NCBI GenBank assembly: GCA_030636255.1
Contig: DAOVXH010000002.1
Coordinates: forward strand, 1 to 32,937
Source of the DNA: Methanomassiliicoccales archaeon
Lineage (GTDB): Archaea; Thermoplasmatota; Thermoplasmata; SG8-5
Length of the DNA stretch: 32,937 nucleotides
Direction of reading: 5' to 3'
This document shows, piece by piece, positions 26,071-32,937 of this stretch. Each line of letters begins with the position of its first letter. The stretch's first letter is position 1. Below the pieces are notes generated by a model, which had not been told where the DNA came from, did not search any database, and saw nothing but the letters and a program-made list of their open reading frames with translations. The position numbers and the translations under genes were made by a program.

Positions 26071-26925
26071 ATGAACTTCGAAAACATGACATATACTGAG
26101 TTCCTCCTATTGCTTTTTACAAGTATTAGCATAGGTTTGGTCATTGGTCTCTACCTGTTCGGTAATTTCAAGAACATCACTATATTGGAAGCACTCAATG
26201 GATTTAAAAAGAATTTCAAATATGTGCTTGGCCTTGGGCTTATCCTACTGGCAATAGTTATAGAAAATGCAACCCATACTATTCTTGATCCATTCACTAC
26301 TGATTACACACCTCTGATATGCGCACTCAGCATGAACGGTGCAATAGTGGAAGCAGTTCAGACCTTCAGAACACCTGCCATGGACATGTTCTTCATAGTG
26401 ATTTACATTTATTTTTACATATTCATGCTTCTTTTTACACCACTTCTTTATGCTGTGCGAGACGATAAGAAACATATCAAACAATATATGCTGGCAATGC
26501 TTATTGCATATGCAATAATGATGACATTTTACTTGCTATTCCCTGTGAAAACAACAGGTCAATCCGGGCTCATCAATGCATACCCTGTGCTTTATTCAAA
26601 TCCCAATCTCCTGGAGTTCGTGCTGGCCTTTGACCCCCTTGATAATTGCTTCCCAAGCGGTCATGTCGCAGGTCCTGTGCTGACTACTATGCTTCTGTTT
26701 CCTATCAGGGATCATAAGAATTACAAAAGATTTGCCTACTTTACCCTGATAATCAGTGCACTGGTTATTATGTCGGTAATATACCTTGGAATCCACTGGG
26801 AAATTGACGTAATTGCAGGAATAGGTGTTGCATTCATTTCAGTCTGGCTGGTAAGAAATAAGAGATTTAGAGAATCACTTGATACATTTTTGATAAATAT
26901 CAAATTCAAAAGCAATAATAGATAA
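26071..26925 (+). CDS. PAP2-superfamily membrane phosphatase
   Basis: 284 residues with about six hydrophobic membrane segments and the two later motifs of the PAP2/lipid phosphatase family: PSGH (195-198) and SVIYLGIHWEID with H242 and D246. The usual first motif K-x6-RP is not clearly seen, and the Arg of the third motif (SRxxxxxH) is Val, features found in the AUR1-like/PAP2_3 branch. Likely acts on a lipid or polyprenyl phosphate at the membrane, for example recycling the polyprenyl carrier used by glycosylation; that link is inference. The ATG has AGGGATT immediately upstream. Its stop lies one base from the stop of the convergent FKBP gene. Confidence 0.85.
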   Translation: MNFENMTYTEFLLLLFTSISIGLVIGLYLFGNFKNITILEALNGFKKNFKYVLGLGLILLAIVIENATHTILDPFTTDYTPLICALSMNGAIVEAVQTFRTPAMDMFFIVIYIYFYIFMLLFTPLLYAVRDDKKHIKQYMLAMLIAYAIMMTFYLLFPVKTTGQSGLINAYPVLYSNPNLLEFVLAFDPLDNCFPSGHVAGPVLTTMLLFPIRDHKNYKRFAYFTLIISALVIMSVIYLGIHWEIDVIAGIGVAFISVWLVRNKRFRESLDTFLINIKFKSNNR

Positions 26926-26926
26926 A

Positions 26927-27808
26927 TTATGCCGGTATGATTGACACTACTGTAATCTTGAAGACCAGTGTTTTTCCAACAACCTCTTTATTGTAATCCG
27001 CTGTATATGTACCTTCACTCAGATTAACATCAGTAATAAGGAACTGCCCTATCTGGTCAATTCCAGACAACTCGCCTTCATCTTCGGAACTTAAGAGATG
27101 CTTAATTACTATCTCTCCAGTTCCATTGTTTACATTTGTATCTATGGATATCACCTTGGAATTCCAGTTACCATCAATGCTCACTATCTCCCCTACCATG
27201 GGGTTATGTTTGAGCATTATATGCTGTGATACCGGGTCAATATAGAAAACCGTCATGTTCCAGCCATAAACATTGCTTTCTACAGTTGTGCCAACTATTG
27301 GTTCCACCTGATAGATTTCCTGGAAAGCCGAGTAATTGGTTAACCAGTCATAGATTGGTACGGTCTGGGTGAGTGGCCTTGTTTCAATTAGATCCTCATT
27401 TGCATAGCCATATGCCTCTTCTGTAGGTATTGTGAGCATCCTTGTCTGATTGATGCCCATTCCTACTACTCCATTATCGAAACCCTGTATCATCTGACCT
27501 TCACCTACTGTGAAGCTCAATGGATTGAATGGAGCGGTAGAAGAAAAGGAGAGGCTTTTTGGATATAGCGTATGGTTTTCAGCAACGCTCTGGAGAGATG
27601 TATCAAATACTGTTCCATCCTCGAACATGCCTACGTAATCGACACTTATCTGGTCACCTATTTGAACGGTGAGTCCAGATTCCACTGGATCATGGGTTGT
27701 TGATAATGCACCATATGCGGCATAACCACCTGCTATCACCAGTGCTACTACAACGATGAAAGCTATTGCCATAAATTCCCATCTTTTCCAGATGCTGTCA
27801 TTTGCCAT
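26927..27808 (-). CDS. Membrane-anchored FKBP-type peptidyl-prolyl isomerase
   Basis: 293 residues. An N-terminal membrane anchor (about 12-33) is followed by an extracytoplasmic FKBP domain: ISVDYVGMFEDGTVFDTSL, then FTVGEGQMIQGFDNGVVGMG and IPTEEAYGYA. Beyond this lies a long insert plus C-terminal beta region (about 165-290) in the manner of archaeal FKBPs with an insert-in-flap chaperone domain, but longer. It has several N-x-S/T sequons. Role: folding of exported proteins by prolyl isomerisation and chaperone binding. The ATG has GAGGATT about seven bases upstream. It lies 53 bases after the small gene that precedes it on the same strand and may share its transcript. Confidence 0.93.
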   Translation of the reverse strand: MANDSIWKRWEFMAIAFIVVVALVIAGGYAAYGALSTTHDPVESGLTVQIGDQISVDYVGMFEDGTVFDTSLQSVAENHTLYPKSLSFSSTAPFNPLSFTVGEGQMIQGFDNGVVGMGINQTRMLTIPTEEAYGYANEDLIETRPLTQTVPIYDWLTNYSAFQEIYQVEPIVGTTVESNVYGWNMTVFYIDPVSQHIMLKHNPMVGEIVSIDGNWNSKVISIDTNVNNGTGEIVIKHLLSSEDEGELSGIDQIGQFLITDVNLSEGTYTADYNKEVVGKTLVFKITVVSIIPA

Positions 27809-27861
27809 GTGTAATCCTCAAGCCTCTTATTCTTTGAATTTCCGATGAAATTCATTTGTTT

Positions 27862-28116
27862 TTAGAGATTTTTTATCATGTCGGAAACAAAGTTCTTGAG
27901 CTCATCATCATCTGGTATGGTCAATGACTTCTTGAACCTTGCACTTCCGTCTGGCAGGAAATATCCTCTAGATACGGAAATGAACTCATTCACTCCGTCA
28001 TCTGTAACTGCCTTCTTCCTGGCCACTTCCAAGAAGTTGTTTCTTCCAAAATTCTTTCTCTCTGATCCTATGGTCTCAAATTCGACACTCGCTTTTGGTG
28101 CGTAATCATCTGACAT
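27862..28116 (-). CDS. Small conserved basic/acidic protein of unknown function
   Basis: 84 residues, no signal peptide, no cysteines. The middle part, GRNNFLEVARKKA followed by EFISVSRGYFLPDGSARFKKSL and an acidic-start helix (IPDDDELKNFVSDMI), looks like a compact beta-sheet plus helix. The layout is reminiscent of PC4-like single-strand nucleic-acid binding folds, but this is only an impression. The ATG has an excellent ribosome site, GAGGGAT, six bases upstream, and a TATA box lies at about 28173-28188, so it is a real gene. It sits between rfcS and the FKBP gene on the same strand. Confidence 0.8.
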   Translation of the reverse strand: MSDDYAPKASVEFETIGSERKNFGRNNFLEVARKKAVTDDGVNEFISVSRGYFLPDGSARFKKSLTIPDDDELKNFVSDMIKNL

Positions 28117-28142
28117 TTTTTATCCCTCATATATTTTTTTGC

Positions 28143-28188
28143 ACCCTCGGTAGGGTTGAAGGCGGAGATTTCCTTATTTATTATAAAG
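28143..28188 (-). promoter_or_regulatory. Promoter region of the small 84-residue protein gene
   Basis: The minus strand has a TATA box CCTTTATAATAAATAAGG (about 28171-28188). Near the expected transcription start lies an ACCCT/AGGGT inverted repeat with a 4-base spacer (28143-28156), a possible regulatory site. Confidence 0.4.
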
Positions 28189-28219
28189 GTTTGTATTGGA
28201 TAACTATATTAATAGATAT

Positions 28220-29182
28220 TTATCTCTGAATTTCCTTGCCTATTAGAGCAAAGAAGGCAATAAGTGATTCCAACTGGATGCGGCTATTGCTTCCCTCAAC
28301 CATGCGGAATTCTACCTCTCCCATCTTATCCATGAGCCTGACCTTTCCCAATTCGGAGATTTCCAGCTCAAAGACGCTGCGATGCATCTGACGTATCACA
28401 TCCTCGCCAGAAAGCCCATACTCAACAAGCAGCTTGTCCAGTGAGTCCCTGGCTTCAACAAATTTGCCTTCCAGTGCCAGTTCCATCATTTTCATTATGT
28501 CCTTTGGCCGGCCGGTGGCACTTGTCTTGAACACAGTGTCAGAATCAACCTTTCCTCCAAGTGCAGAGGATACCTGAAATACATTTGTTGCCTTTCTCAG
28601 ATCGCCGCCAGCCACGTAAAGGAGGGCTTCCAGACCATCATCTGTGATTTCAATTTTTTCTGCCTTGGCAATGCGCTTTATGTATTCGATAACGTCCTTT
28701 GGAAGCAGGGGCCTGAATCTAAAAACAGCGCATCTGGACTGAATCGGGTCAATGATTTTTGAAGAATAATTGCATGATAGAACGAAACGACATGTACCGG
28801 AGTACTTTTCCATGGTCCTGCGAAGGGCGGCCTGGGCGTCCGAGGTCAGTGCATCGGCCTCGTCCAGGAAGATAATCTTGAAAGAAGTGGCACCCAGTGG
28901 AGCGGTCCTGGCAAAGTCCTTTATTGTCTTGCGAACAACATCAATACCTCTCTGGTCAGAAGCATTTAGCTCCTGAAAATTAGTGTGCCAGTCATCACCG
29001 AACATCTGCTTGGTAAGTGCAATGGCGCAGGTGGTTTTTCCGGTTCCAGCAGGTCCAGCGAACATTAGATGGGGCATATTAGTGGTGCCAACATATGCCT
29101 TCAAACGTTCAACTATCTCAGTATGACCAACAACATCTTCTAGAATTTTCGGGCGGTATTTCTCAATCCACAGTTCTTTCAT
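28220..29182 (-). CDS. rfcS: Replication factor C small subunit
   Basis: Clamp-loader subunit that opens and loads PCNA on primed DNA. 320 residues, normal for the family. Features: WIEKYRPKILEDVVGH at the start, Walker A GPAGTGKTT (43-51), NASDQRGIDVVR, Walker B/DEAD box IIFLDEAD (103-110), sensor 1 LSCNYSSKIIDPIQSRC including the SRC arginine-finger motif, GDLRKATN (sensor 2), and the C-terminal collar domain. No intein. The ATG follows AGGTGG about six bases upstream; the gene begins eight bases after the TPR gene stop, so the two are very probably cotranscribed. The large subunit is not in the window. Confidence 0.97.
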   Translation of the reverse strand: MKELWIEKYRPKILEDVVGHTEIVERLKAYVGTTNMPHLMFAGPAGTGKTTCAIALTKQMFGDDWHTNFQELNASDQRGIDVVRKTIKDFARTAPLGATSFKIIFLDEADALTSDAQAALRRTMEKYSGTCRFVLSCNYSSKIIDPIQSRCAVFRFRPLLPKDVIEYIKRIAKAEKIEITDDGLEALLYVAGGDLRKATNVFQVSSALGGKVDSDTVFKTSATGRPKDIMKMMELALEGKFVEARDSLDKLLVEYGLSGEDVIRQMHRSVFELEISELGKVRLMDKMGEVEFRMVEGSNSRIQLESLIAFFALIGKEIQR

Positions 29183-29190
29183 GAGACCAC

Positions 29191-30990
29191 CTATTTATTG
29201 ACAACTACCTGGAACTCAGGAGTATCTCTGACCTGATCGAAGGACGGGTCAGTCTTTGCCCTTTCCCTGAACTCCTCTTCAATATCAGCCGAACGGGTAA
29301 GGAAAGGCACTACCAGCTTCAAATTACCCTTCATGGCCTCTGCTGTGGACTTGTAATACCATGCAGCGGCATTGTTCATCTCTCTCTTCACCACTTCATT
29401 GAGGGAAGCAGTACAATCGTCGTATCTACCGGCCTTGAAATGGGCCGCTCCCTTGGTCAGGTACGCATCTATATCATCACCGTCAATGGCAATAAGCTGG
29501 TCAAAGGTTGCAATAGCATCATCATATTTTTCCAGTACAAATTGCACTGAGCCCTTGTTATGCAATGCAACAGTATCGGTAGATACCAGCTCCACTGATT
29601 TTGTGAAATATTCAAGCGCCTTATCATAATCATCATTTTCGAAATAATGGTCTCCAGCATCATTGTAAAGGCCGGCATTGTCCGGGTCTGCTGCTATCTT
29701 TGTTTCCCACGGGCCCATCTGCTCAGGTTCAGCTACGGGTTCTTCCACAACAGGTTCCGGTGCCGGTTCCTCAGCGACCTCTGGAGCAGCTACTGGTTCT
29801 TCCATAACTGGCTCTGGTGCAGGCTCTTCCATAACAGGTGCTTCCTCCTGTGCTGGCTCTGCTACTTCCATAGGCACTTCCACAACTACTTCTGGAGCAG
29901 GTTCTTCTGCCACTGGTTCATCTGAACTCGATGGCTCTTCAATAACTGGTTCTGGTTCGGCTGGTGCCAGTTCAATCTCCGGCTCTTCCATTGGCACTGG
30001 TGTTGCCTCCACGGAAATATCTGGTGCTATCACTTCAGCCTCTGGTGCAGGTTCTTCTATTGCAATCTCCGCAACAGCAGGTTCTGCTCCGGCAGGCCTG
30101 AGCTCTGCCAATTTGGACTTGTAATCTTCATTGTCCGGTGCCAGACTGGTTAATTTCTGATAAATTTCAGTGGCTTCGTCACTCTTTCCCTCTGACAGGA
30201 GATGTTCTACTTTCTTTTCCAGAAGGCCTATATCATCTGGCCTCAGTTCAAGAAGCTTGTCAACAGCTGTCATATTATTGGGATTCAGTTCCAGAACCTT
30301 CTCATATACCTCTGGTTCCTTCACCAGGTAGCCCAGTCTAAGGTATGCCTCTATTGCATCCGAGGTATTGCCCTCGGCAACAAGGAGCTCAGCACGCTTT
30401 CGCCACAGCCCAGGATCCTTTGGATTCTTTTTGAGCTTGTTTGTGATGGTTTCCAGGTCTACCGGAGATAATTCATCCAGCTTATTTTTGAACTCCTGGT
30501 TATCAGGTGCTATCTCCACCATCTTTTCCAACATCTCAGCAGCATCGTCCTCTTTTTTGCTCATAATGAGAGCATCAACCTTATTCTCCATGGCCTCAAG
30601 GTTATTTTCCTCGTATTTCAGAACCTCATCAAAGCACATGACTGCATAATTCAACATTGCGCCACTCTTCATGTGGACAATACCACGACTCATCCAGGCA
30701 TCAGTATTCTTGGGATTAAGTTGGGTTGCCTTGTCAAAACATTCAACTGCCCTATCTGGTTCTCCAGTTTCAAAGAGACCATGGCCAGTTCTTGTGAAAA
30801 GTGATGAGTATTCCTCTGGATTTTCTGCAATTCCTTCTTCCCGGTAAAGATATCTATGGCCACGTCTGTATTCAGAAGCTGCCTTGTCAAGGTCACCACC
30901 TTTCAGATGGGCGTCCGCCTCGTCAAGCAGTTCCTCGATGGCTGCAACGGCCTTGCTTTTTTTATCTTTCTTACCACCAAAAATAGGCAT
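29191..30990 (-). CDS. TPR-repeat protein with Glu/Pro-rich linker
   Basis: 599 residues, cytoplasmic. Two blocks of tetratricopeptide repeats, about 15-310 (for example AVECFDKATQLNPKNTDAW) and about 440-565 (ALEYFTKSVELVSTDTVAL), are separated by an acidic linker at about 315-440 made of repeated EEPAPE/PVMEEP-type units. The N-terminus MPIFGGKKDKKSK is basic. TPR blocks bind protein partners; the partner is unknown. The ATG has GGAGAT seven bases upstream. Its stop lies eight bases before rfcS, so it leads a tpr-rfcS unit. The linker repeats make the DNA at about 29735-30080 locally repetitive. No enzymatic domain is seen. Confidence 0.9.
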   Translation of the reverse strand: MPIFGGKKDKKSKAVAAIEELLDEADAHLKGGDLDKAASEYRRGHRYLYREEGIAENPEEYSSLFTRTGHGLFETGEPDRAVECFDKATQLNPKNTDAWMSRGIVHMKSGAMLNYAVMCFDEVLKYEENNLEAMENKVDALIMSKKEDDAAEMLEKMVEIAPDNQEFKNKLDELSPVDLETITNKLKKNPKDPGLWRKRAELLVAEGNTSDAIEAYLRLGYLVKEPEVYEKVLELNPNNMTAVDKLLELRPDDIGLLEKKVEHLLSEGKSDEATEIYQKLTSLAPDNEDYKSKLAELRPAGAEPAVAEIAIEEPAPEAEVIAPDISVEATPVPMEEPEIELAPAEPEPVIEEPSSSDEPVAEEPAPEVVVEVPMEVAEPAQEEAPVMEEPAPEPVMEEPVAAPEVAEEPAPEPVVEEPVAEPEQMGPWETKIAADPDNAGLYNDAGDHYFENDDYDKALEYFTKSVELVSTDTVALHNKGSVQFVLEKYDDAIATFDQLIAIDGDDIDAYLTKGAAHFKAGRYDDCTASLNEVVKREMNNAAAWYYKSTAEAMKGNLKLVVPFLTRSADIEEEFRERAKTDPSFDQVRDTPEFQVVVNK

Positions 30991-31044
30991 CTCACAATCT
31001 CCGTATGTCTCTCATCAAATATACAGTCTCAGTAATTGTTTAAT

Positions 31045-31057
31045 TGTTTATAAACCC
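31045..31057 (-). promoter_or_regulatory. TATA box of the TPR-rfcS unit
   Basis: GTTTATAAAC, palindromic, lies about 55-65 bases before the TPR gene ATG. A second weaker box (TGTATATTT, about 31018-31026) is closer to the start. Confidence 0.4.
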
Positions 31058-31165
31058 TTCGTCAGATGAGCCATTGGACATAATATAGCCTGCCCTCACG
31101 GAATAGATTAATTTGCAAAAAATCAGGCCGCAAAGTTAATTATCCTTTGAAGTTTCGCCTTCACC

Positions 31166-31672
31166 ATGGTGGAGAGACTAATACGCAGGTCCAGGTCAAG
31201 GCTAAGAAGGCCATTGCCGCCTCCCCCGAAGGAGCCAGTGCCACATATCCCAAAAAAACCAATACTGGCCTCAACTGGAACCAGGGTTGATAGATTGTGT
31301 GCAATTTGTCTGGGAAAGCTCAGCCCTGGAGTTGCCATAACATTCTGTAATTGTGGTAAATTCTTTCATCTGGATTGTATTTCCGAGGTGAAAATCTGTC
31401 CAATATGCCAGGAGGAGATGGAATTCAGCCATATTGTGGTTGAGGAGGATGCCGCCCCCCAGGACCAGGAAATTACCGATTATGAGGAAGATATTATTGA
31501 GTTAGTGTTCCAGTGCCCCTTGTGCCAGGAATATGTTGATGAGGATGCTGCGGAGTGCAAATGCGGAGCGCAGTTTGACACGGAAGTGGAAATATACACA
31601 TGCCCAGAATGTGATGAAGAAGTCGAGCCAGATGTTTCTGCCTGTCCACATTGCAATGTTGACTTCGGATGA
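31166..31672 (+). CDS. RING-like and zinc-ribbon protein
   Basis: 168 residues. A basic, proline-rich N-terminus (RSRSRLRRPLPPPP) is followed by a RING-like finger at about 44-82: CAIC, twelve residues, CNC, four residues, H, two residues, C, six residues, CPIC. An acidic segment follows, then two zinc ribbons (CPLC ... CKC and CPEC ... CPHC) ending the protein. The finger spacing is identical to that near the C-terminus of the giant helical-repeat protein. A protein-protein or nucleic-acid adaptor role, or E3-like activity, is possible; no ubiquitin-like partner is in the window. It has no clear ribosome site, but an A/T box (AAAGTTAATTATC) 25-40 bases upstream suggests a near-leaderless message. 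Same strand as pcc1. Confidence 0.85.
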   Translation: MVERLIRRSRSRLRRPLPPPPKEPVPHIPKKPILASTGTRVDRLCAICLGKLSPGVAITFCNCGKFFHLDCISEVKICPICQEEMEFSHIVVEEDAAPQDQEITDYEEDIIELVFQCPLCQEYVDEDAAECKCGAQFDTEVEIYTCPECDEEVEPDVSACPHCNVDFG

Positions 31673-31783
31673 CTACACTGCGTGTAATCACCCTCTCGTG
31701 AATTATTGCTTTTTTATTGCCGATAGAAAAATTCATGATTTGATAGAACAAAACGTTAATACCGGAAGCTTATCCACCCTCAT

Positions 31784-32020
31784 ATGCGAGCAGATGTCCG
31801 CATTGATGCTGAAGATAAAGCTCAAATGCTGGCCAATGCCCTCCGGCCGGAAATGGAACAAGAGGTTTCCAGAACCAGAGTAGATATTAGGGCAGAAGGC
31901 AGTGAGCTAATAATCAGCATACAGGCAGAGGATGTGGTGGCCCTTAGGGCGTCCCTGAATTCCTACCTTCGGTGGACAAAGCTTGCAATTGACAGTCAAG
32001 AAGCAATTGGAGATGAATAA
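31784..32020 (+). CDS. pcc1: KEOPS complex subunit Pcc1
   Basis: 78 residues, the normal size for archaeal Pcc1. The pattern fits: an N-terminal beta strand with VRID, a helix (DKAQMLANALRPEMEQ), RTRVDIRAEGSELIISIQAEDVVALRASLNSYLRWTKLA with the characteristic ALRASLNSYLR helix. Pcc1 is the dimerising subunit of KEOPS, needed for t6A modification of tRNAs reading ANN codons. No Shine-Dalgarno sequence precedes the ATG; a TTAATA box about 25 bases upstream fits a leaderless start. It is followed at once by prefoldin beta, an arrangement common in archaea. Confidence 0.9.
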   Translation: MRADVRIDAEDKAQMLANALRPEMEQEVSRTRVDIRAEGSELIISIQAEDVVALRASLNSYLRWTKLAIDSQEAIGDE

Positions 32021-32021
32021 G

Positions 32022-32378
32022 ATGGCAGCAGATATGGATGCAGAGATGCAGAACAAGCTCATGCAATTTCAACAGGTCCAGCAACAGGTCCAGGTTATTG
32101 CCCAGCAAAAATACCAGATTGACGTTCAGGTTACAGAGATTGAAAAGACCATGGATGAACTGGACAAGGTAAAGAAAGGCGCAGAGATTTACAAGAGCGT
32201 TGGAACAATTCTCGTGAGAAATGATGACAAGGATACCTTGAAAAAGGAGCTGGAAGAGAAGAAAGAGACCCTGGAAATACGCATAAAAACCCTGACAAAA
32301 CAGGAAAAGACACTCAGGGAAATGCATCAGAACCTTCAGGAAGAGCTCACAAAGGCATTCCAGAAAGAGCAAGCATGA
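32022..32378 (+). CDS. pfdB: Prefoldin subunit beta
   Basis: Cytoplasmic chaperone subunit that, with prefoldin alpha, holds unfolded proteins and passes them to the thermosome. 118 residues from the chosen ATG, the usual length: two long coiled-coil helices (Gln-rich MQFQQVQQQVQVIAQQ, and KKELEEKKETLEIRIKTLTK) flank a beta-hairpin region with AEIYKSVGTILVRND. Upstream ATGs at 31983 and 32013 are in frame, but GGAG at 32009-32012 is nine bases before the ATG at 32022, which is one base after the pcc1 stop. Its stop overlaps the next ATG (ATGA), so the three genes are translationally coupled. Confidence 0.94.
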   Translation: MAADMDAEMQNKLMQFQQVQQQVQVIAQQKYQIDVQVTEIEKTMDELDKVKKGAEIYKSVGTILVRNDDKDTLKKELEEKKETLEIRIKTLTKQEKTLREMHQNLQEELTKAFQKEQA

Positions 32379-32937
32379 GCAAAAGTCCAGCAGAAATAAT
32401 CAGAACCGACCTTGAGAAGCAAAACAAGGTCATTTTTCTTCATTCCAATGCAGATTTGGACTCGGTTGGCAGTGCAATTGCCATCCAGTTATTTTTTGGC
32501 AATGCCAGATTATGCGCACCGGCTGGAGTATCCCATCTCGGTAAAAAATTACTGAACGATATGGACATTGATTTTTCAGAGCAGTTTGACCTTCAGGACG
32601 AGCTGCCAGTTATTGTAGATGCACATGGAGATTCCTCCCTGGGCTATGGTGGAATTGACTGGCCAGAGGCAGTAATCATTGACCATCACCGATTAATGGG
32701 TGAACTGATTGCCAAAGATTCATACCTTGACGAAACAGCAACCTCGACCTGCGAATTGATATGGGAAGTTTTAGGAAAGCCAAAGGAACTGGATGAGAAA
32801 ATAGGCATGGCATTGATGGCAGGAATTCTTGCAGATACCGGTCATTTGAGAAGAGGCTCACACAGAACACTGGCAGCTGCCTCGGAGATACTTTTAGCAT
32901 CTAATTTGTGCATGGACGACCTTGTTCAGGTATTTGA
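32375..32937 (+). CDS. DHH-family phosphoesterase, 5' part only
   Basis: Starts at an ATG overlapping the prefoldin stop (ATGA) and stays open to the right edge: about 187 residues, C-terminus missing. RecJ/NrnA-type DHH motifs are in order: HSNADLDSVGSA (motif I, about 23-34), VDAHGDS (motif II), IDHHR (motif III, the name-giving motif, about 107-111) and ADTGHLRRG (motif IV). These bind the catalytic Mn2+ ions. The family includes oligoribonucleotide phosphatases, single-strand exonucleases and cyclic dinucleotide phosphodiesterases; which one cannot be said without the DHHA1 end. Last member of the visible pcc1-pfdB unit. Confidence 0.92.
   Translation, partial: MSKSPAEIIRTDLEKQNKVIFLHSNADLDSVGSAIAIQLFFGNARLCAPAGVSHLGKKLLNDMDIDFSEQFDLQDELPVIVDAHGDSSLGYGGIDWPEAVIIDHHRLMGELIAKDSYLDETATSTCELIWEVLGKPKELDEKIGMALMAGILADTGHLRRGSHRTLAAASEILLASNLCMDDLVQVF

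Noticed and set aside
29735-30080. Possible CRISPR or tandem DNA repeat
   Set aside because: The repetition is imperfect, has no unique spacers and encodes the EEPAPE-type protein linker.
29678-30124. Plus-strand Gly/Ser/Ala-rich frame with repeats
   Set aside because: It is the antisense of the Glu/Pro linker of the TPR protein, so its repeats are explained.

Overview
The window reads as a piece of an archaeal chromosome, most likely from the Thermoplasmata side of the Euryarchaeota. This rests on an AglB/STT3 oligosaccharyltransferase, an archaeal RFC small subunit, prefoldin beta, KEOPS Pcc1, a stand-alone two-subunit pyruvate carboxylase, TATA-type promoters and a tRNA gene without encoded CCA. 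The placement is inferred from gene content only. Genes are dense, with no transposase, integrase, rRNA or CRISPR array.

Layout. 1-905: the 5' part of an AAA/STAND-type ATPase (minus strand, running off the left edge). 956-8871: a probable two-gene transcription unit (minus) with a giant AglB-like oligosaccharyltransferase carrying about 1,200 extra extracytoplasmic residues, followed by a small membrane-anchored surface protein. 9008-9082: tRNA-Arg(CCT). 9083-9290: a non-coding stretch rich in inverted repeats. 9291-12443: a secreted beta-helix protein with an inserted endonuclease I domain. 12537-13643: a DUF362/ferredoxin protein, divergent from two tandem glutamine synthetase genes (13729-16496, plus). 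16493-21027 (minus): a biotin block transcribed pycB, pycA, cupin, birA. 21137-25879: a 1,580-residue helical-repeat protein ending in a RING-like zinc finger, divergent from a PAP2 membrane phosphatase. 26927-30990 (minus): membrane FKBP isomerase, a small conserved protein, RFC small subunit and a TPR protein. 31166-end (plus): a RING-like/zinc-ribbon protein, then pcc1, prefoldin beta and a DHH phosphoesterase truncated by the right edge.

How the genes work together. PycB carries the biotinyl lysine, PycA carboxylates it and BirA attaches the biotin, giving anaplerotic oxaloacetate; the neighbouring glutamine synthetases assimilate ammonia. AglB, its downstream partner, the secreted nuclease and the FKBP isomerase form a surface and secretion theme: N-glycosylation, folding and external DNA scavenging. 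RFC, KEOPS, prefoldin and DHH genes are informational or housekeeping genes.

The least ordinary items are the AglB fusion, the nuclease spliced between two similar beta-helix modules, an identically spaced RING-like zinc motif in two otherwise unrelated proteins, the structured spacer next to the tRNA, the insert between Walker A and Walker B of the ATPase, and a second glutamine synthetase with altered nucleotide-site residues. Several probable start codons lie inside the longest open frames and were moved where a Shine-Dalgarno sequence or TATA spacing favoured it.
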